Source: Lentimicrobiaceae bacterium
Lineage (GTDB): Bacteria; Bacteroidota; Bacteroidia; Bacteroidales; WCHB1-69
Direction: 5' to 3'
Length of the DNA: 9,487 nucleotides
Assembly: GCA_009776395.1 (NCBI GenBank)
Contig: WRNX01000051.1
Coordinates: 1 to 9,487 of the forward strand
Below the pieces are notes generated by a model, which made no database searches, was not told the DNA's origin, and saw only the letters and a program-made list of their open reading frames with translations. The stretch's first letter is position 1; the number at the start of each line of letters is the position of its first letter. The position numbers and the translations under genes are program-made. Below, in pieces: positions 6,470-9,487 of this stretch.

Positions 6470-7375
6470 TTACCATCTCATCGCATCTGTATCTCGTATC
6501 CATTTTGGTCCTATTCTATTTCCTTCGCTATCATAATTATTGTTTTCCGTATATTTTTCATTAATTGAATAGATTATTCTAAAAGTTAATGTATTATGAA
6601 AAGGTTTTCGCTCAATGGGTTCAGTAGATTTATCACTGATATAAAATTCTCTAACTTTTCCGAATGGCACTAATGAGTATTGAAATCGAAAGTTGAATTT
6701 TAATCCTTTATAAATAGGAATTTTAACATCTGCAATGATACCCCAGTCGTTTTTATAGTACCTTCCTGAATTAACAGTCGTATTCAGACGTCTTGCGCCG
6801 GAATCAAGTTTCATAATGCTTAAATCCCATTCATATTCTTTAATATAAACCAACCGCGCCCATGATAGACCAATCCCAATCCCAACTTTAGATCTGGGAT
6901 CTTCAAAATGAACTAATAATGGAATCTCTAAATAATCTGTACGTAAATTATAGTAATATTTTTTATTATAATCAGGGTAGTTTGGATCAATTAAAAGGGT
7001 ATCTCCTAATGCAAAATATCCAATATTATTTGTACCTTTTTTAAATGCTCCTTTTTGAGTATAAAGGAGTTCCATTGTTAGTGAAAAACGTTGTTTTCTG
7101 TCTAACATCAATTTTACGTATGGTCCGCCGTTAAAACCGGCTTTGTAATATCCGAAAACATTATCCCCGTCCACCTGTGTAAGATTGAATCCGGCAGCCA
7201 CACCTCCAATAAATCTTTGTGCGGATGCAGATGGCAGAAAGCAGAAAGTAGAAAGCAGAAAGCAGAAAGCAGAAAGCGAAACTCGTAACTTGTTGTAACT
7301 CGTAACTCGTAACTCGTAACTCGTAGTTTGTAACGAATCACCTGAAACTTGAAATTTGACAGAATTCAATCTCAT
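6470..7375 (-). CDS. PorT-family outer-membrane beta-barrel protein
   Basis: A 301-residue predicted outer-membrane beta-barrel of the PorT/OMP_b-brl_2 kind. A signal peptide spans roughly residues 30-52: core LSAFCFLLSTFCFL and AxA cleavage site ASA before Gln53. The mature protein begins QRFIGGVAAGFNLTQVDGDN, followed by GYYKAGFNGGPYVKL and MELLYTQKGAF, the typical opening strands of this family, with alternating aromatic strands through to the C-terminus. The ATG at 7375 lies 5 bp after the stop codon of the phosphofructokinase gene; no other ATG precedes the signal peptide, so this start is taken. It makes an unusually long, polar n-region of about 30 residues, encoded by heptanucleotide repeats (7234-7355). 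Its role is unknown; some relatives take part in type IX secretion, but many do not. Confidence 0.86.
   Translation of the reverse strand: MRLNSVKFQVSGDSLQTTSYELRVTSYNKLRVSLSAFCFLLSTFCFLPSASAQRFIGGVAAGFNLTQVDGDNVFGYYKAGFNGGPYVKLMLDRKQRFSLTMELLYTQKGAFKKGTNNIGYFALGDTLLIDPNYPDYNKKYYYNLRTDYLEIPLLVHFEDPRSKVGIGIGLSWARLVYIKEYEWDLSIMKLDSGARRLNTTVNSGRYYKNDWGIIADVKIPIYKGLKFNFRFQYSLVPFGKVREFYISDKSTEPIERKPFHNTLTFRIIYSINEKYTENNNYDSEGNRIGPKWIRDTDAMRW
7234..7275 (-). repeat. Heptanucleotide array A, 6 x TTTCTGC (minus-strand sense)
   Basis: Six consecutive 7-bp units on the + strand: GCAGAAA at 7234, 7241, 7255, 7262 and 7269, with one GTAGAAA variant at 7248. Read as mRNA (minus strand), the array encodes FCFLLSA-type heptapeptides, which form the hydrophobic core of the barrel protein's signal peptide. 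The unit contains no stop codon in any frame, so all three frames give the same heptapeptide set. Confidence 0.93.
7283..7334 (-). repeat. Heptanucleotide array B, GTTACGA units (minus-strand sense)
   Basis: On the + strand TCGTAAC occurs at 7283-7289, then a 10-bp unit TTGTTGTAAC (7290-7299), three exact TCGTAAC copies (7300-7320), and variants TCGTAGT and TTGTAAC (7321-7334). In minus-strand sense the units encode VTSYELR-type heptapeptides, which make the polar n-region of the barrel protein. The bridge GCGAAAC (7276-7282) joins it to array A in phase. The period-7 pattern weakly continues into CTGAAAC and TTGAAAT (7342-7355). Confidence 0.88.
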
Positions 7376-7380
7376 ATTTA

Positions 7381-8610
7381 TTACGGTATTACAATTGGGA
7401 ATTGGTGGTTAAACTCCAATCTATAGGGTTCTCCAATAATATTTGTTAAGAAATCAACATATTGTTCAGAAAATTGGAATTCGTTATAATTATAATAGGG
7501 CTGCGGAAGGGGAAAATTTCCAATATTTCCCATTTCAATGGCGTCTGTGTGAAACTCTTCCAATTCGTTATAGGGAACTACTTCACGCATCACCGGCATT
7601 TTACCGTATTCGCCTCTTAACAAAAGATCAACAATTTTATCTGCCAATGTGGAGGTTAATCTTCTATCGTATTCATAACATCTGCCAGAGCGAGGAATAT
7701 AACCTGATATTTGTCCACGCGCTTCAATTCCTAATTTTTTATTAATTTCTGAAGCAATAACGCCGCTCACACCTCCAAAACGCGGATGACCATATTCATC
7801 TAATTCCGAACTTGCATACACCATATCAATGGCGTCTTTTTCATCATTATACCAACGCACCCCTTCGGCAACTGCAATAATTAAACTGCGCTTGGGATTG
7901 GACATATATTTTTCTTTTACTTTTTCGAAGAAGAAATCTTTACGTTCTTTGGTAACTACTACTTCGGGGATCAGCGCCATTTGAGCGCCGCCGAACATGG
8001 CGGTTCCTGTGAGCCAGCCGGCATCACGTCCCATCACTTCCAACACCATAATACGTTGATGAGATTCGTTGGTAGTGTGTAATTTAGCTGTAAGTTTTTT
8101 AATTTGCATGGCGCCTGAAGCAAATCCTGGACATAATACGACTTCGTGTTGTTTGCCTTGATAATGGTGCATGGTACGGGTACGCAAATCATTATCAATA
8201 GTTTTTGGAAAACCAATCACGGGGATTCCATATTTTTCGTACATTTTTTTGGCTGCCCCGTTGGTATCATCGCCGCCAATAGTAACCAAAACATCTATTT
8301 TATAGCGTTCAATGTTTCGTAAAATCTGTTCGGAGCGGTCTTCCTTATTTTTTTTACCAGGAAACGGGTTAGTTCTGCTGGATAGCAATCCTGTTCCCCC
8401 ATACATTCCATTATAAGGAATATTGGTTAAATCTACAATATCGCCATCTCCGAGCAAACCTTTCCAGCCGCGAAGCACGCCATATACTTTAAAACCTAAC
8501 ATGGAAGCGCGATTCCTAACTGACTCAATGCTTGAGTTTATTGCCGGAGTATCGCCACCCCCTGACAAGATTGCTAATGTTTTACCTGCAAAAAGTTTCT
8601 CTTTAATCAT
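7381..8610 (-). CDS. pfp: 6-phosphofructokinase, pyrophosphate-dependent type predicted
   Basis: A 409-residue phosphofructokinase of the PFK-A superfamily that phosphorylates fructose 6-phosphate to the 1,6-bisphosphate in glycolysis. Motifs are GGGDTPAIN (17-25), IGGDDTNGA (111-119), PKTIDND (135-141) and MGRDAGW (193-199). In characterised enzymes ATP users carry GGDG and PGTIDND, while Asp after GGD (here Asp115) and Lys in PKTIDND (here Lys136) mark pyrophosphate use. Both pyrophosphate-type residues are present, so a reversible PPi-PFK is inferred; the symbol pfp rests on that inference and not on homology to a named gene. The N-terminal motif has Ala where many have Gly (PAIN for PGLN). 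The start at 8610 is an ATG with no other nearby choice. It is followed after 5 bp by the barrel gene. A weak near-match to a -7 element (TATTTTCG) lies at 8638-8645. Confidence 0.93.
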   Translation of the reverse strand: MIKEKLFAGKTLAILSGGGDTPAINSSIESVRNRASMLGFKVYGVLRGWKGLLGDGDIVDLTNIPYNGMYGGTGLLSSRTNPFPGKKNKEDRSEQILRNIERYKIDVLVTIGGDDTNGAAKKMYEKYGIPVIGFPKTIDNDLRTRTMHHYQGKQHEVVLCPGFASGAMQIKKLTAKLHTTNESHQRIMVLEVMGRDAGWLTGTAMFGGAQMALIPEVVVTKERKDFFFEKVKEKYMSNPKRSLIIAVAEGVRWYNDEKDAIDMVYASSELDEYGHPRFGGVSGVIASEINKKLGIEARGQISGYIPRSGRCYEYDRRLTSTLADKIVDLLLRGEYGKMPVMREVVPYNELEEFHTDAIEMGNIGNFPLPQPYYNYNEFQFSEQYVDFLTNIIGEPYRLEFNHQFPIVIP

Positions 8611-8766
8611 TATCTAATTTAATTTTAAAATAGTTGGCGAAAATAATAAAATCTTTAAATATATTTTCCAGCACTAAAAAAAAGATTTAGCCATTTTTTT
8701 TAATCAACACAGAGTATGGTTTTTTTTACTGTTTTTTTAATAAAATGTTACTTTTTAAGGTTCAAT
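8611..8766. other. Intergenic gap between umuC and pfp
   Basis: A 156-bp AT-rich gap with several long T- and A-tracts (for example around 8718-8743). It should contain the 3' end of the umuC transcript and the promoter of the pfp unit. I see no GC-rich hairpin with a T-run and no clear -33 box; the nearest -7-like string is on the minus strand at 8638-8645. A 7-bp inverted repeat (GAAAATA 8639-8645, TATTTTC 8662-8668) is probably chance in such composition. Confidence 0.4.
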
Positions 8767-9487
8767 TTACACTTTAACCACCATTATTTCGTTCCAATGG
8801 GTTGTGTATCTTGGAGATATATTTTCTTGATGTGCCGGTATTTTGCCTGTTCCCTGTGCGCCTGTTGAAATGGTGTTTTTTCCGTGTTGCGCATTTAGTA
8901 AATCCATGGTTTGCATGAGGGCAGTATGTTTGGGACGGTCAATATTATCGAAAAGAATGTTTTGGGTACCTGTGTCCGGTAAAATGTCGTAGAGTATAAC
9001 ACCGGCTTTCTTGTATCCGTAGTTTTTTTTGTAGATTTCTTTTAATGCTTGTGTGGCAAATGTGACCATTTCGATAGTGCTGTTTGTTGCGGTTGGAAAT
9101 GTGATAAGTTTACCTTCGTAATGTTGTGCTTTGTCTTTCCGATGTCTGTTCGTGTAAATGAAGATTTGCATTTGGCGTGTGAGTGAGTTTTGTTTGCGCA
9201 GTTTTTCGGCTGCCATGCTTACAAAAGTGGCAAGCGCTTCTGTTAGCGGTTCAATAGCGGTAAGTTCTTTGGAAAATGAACGTGAAACACAGATTGATTG
9301 TTTATCAGGGACGGTGCAACCAAAAGTGATACAAGGTTCGCCGTGTAATTCTTTCCATGTGCGAAGCCCTACCACACTCATTTTTGCTCTTACCCACTCC
9401 GGTGAAAGTTGCCTAAATTGTTCTGCTGTGTGAATGTTATTGTTTTTTAACATTTTGGAATATCTGTAGCCGATGCCCCAAATATCT
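8767..9487 (-). CDS. umuC: DNA polymerase V catalytic subunit UmuC, C-terminal part (5' partial)
   Basis: The C-terminal 239 residues of a Y-family translesion DNA polymerase of the UmuC type. The frame stays open to the window edge: before the first ATG (9453) it reads DIWGIGYRYSK, the thumb helix-hairpin-helix region (xxWGIGxxxxxxL), so the true start lies beyond the window. The little-finger domain follows, with AMSV-like helix residues, WKELHGEPC, SFSKEL and QMQIFIYTNRH. The tail matches the UmuC-specific DUF4113 layout: LFDNIDRPKHTALMQTMDLLN, then an Asn-His-Gly-rich strand, and SPRYTTHWNEIMVV at the end. UmuC acts in SOS mutagenesis with processed UmuD. umuD normally lies directly upstream and would be outside this window. 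The palm-domain catalytic acidic residues are also outside, so activity cannot be judged. Its length and tail are normal. Confidence 0.93.
   Translation of the reverse strand, partial: DIWGIGYRYSKMLKNNNIHTAEQFRQLSPEWVRAKMSVVGLRTWKELHGEPCITFGCTVPDKQSICVSRSFSKELTAIEPLTEALATFVSMAAEKLRKQNSLTRQMQIFIYTNRHRKDKAQHYEGKLITFPTATNSTIEMVTFATQALKEIYKKNYGYKKAGVILYDILPDTGTQNILFDNIDRPKHTALMQTMDLLNAQHGKNTISTGAQGTGKIPAHQENISPRYTTHWNEIMVVKV

Noticed and set aside
7114..7341. A 75-residue minus-strand frame across the repeat arrays
   Set aside because: It arises because the heptamer arrays are open in every frame; the sequence past the repeats is not protein-like, and the main frame continues into a convincing beta-barrel.
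8767..9487. umuC as part of a mobile element
   Set aside because: No integrase, transposase or terminal repeats are visible; base composition is not clearly different. Its neighbours beyond the window are unknown.

Overview
The window looks like chromosomal DNA of a Bacteroidota (Bacteroidetes) bacterium. The pointers are strongly A+T-rich DNA, starts without clear Shine-Dalgarno sites, a candidate TTTG / TAnnTTTG promoter, a PorT-type outer-membrane beta-barrel protein, a lipoprotein with a Bacteroidota-style signal, and conserved genes (serC, gltX, pfp-like, umuC) whose wording resembles that phylum. The species cannot be told from the sequence.

Layout. The left part runs on the + strand: the 3' end of serC (1-240), an orphan peptide/solute-binding lipoprotein of SBP family 5 (258-1883), then a short-chain dehydrogenase (1941-2732) with a two-domain VOC/glyoxalase-fold protein 12 bp behind it (2745-3806). 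The SDR-VOC pair has its own candidate promoter, lying in an AT-rich inverted repeat at 1862-1905. Everything to the right is on the - strand and converges on this pair with only 3 bp between stop codons. Read in transcription order it is: umuC with its 5' end outside the window (9487-8767), a 156-bp gap, a 6-phosphofructokinase with pyrophosphate-type active-site residues (8610-7381), a PorT-like outer-membrane barrel (7375-6470), a 95-bp gap holding a perfect palindrome, a lipoprotein (6374-5325), and gltX (5309-3810).

How the genes fit together. pfp-omp-lipoprotein-gltX are tightly spaced and probably at least partly co-transcribed, mixing central metabolism and translation with two envelope proteins. 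umuC is an SOS translesion polymerase and probably a separate unit. serC (serine/PLP biosynthesis) and the binding protein are 17 bp apart.

The most unusual feature is at 7234-7355, the 5' end of the outer-membrane barrel gene. It is about 120 bp of period-7 repeats, in two main heptamer families (TTTCTGC and GTTACGA, minus-strand sense) and traces of a third. Seven is not a multiple of three and the arrays have no stop codons, so each heptamer gives the same heptapeptide in all three frames. One array forms the hydrophobic core of the signal peptide. Copy-number change would keep the signal peptide but shift the frame of the barrel behind it, a possible phase-variation switch. I saw no CRISPR array, tRNA, rRNA, transposase or prophage gene.
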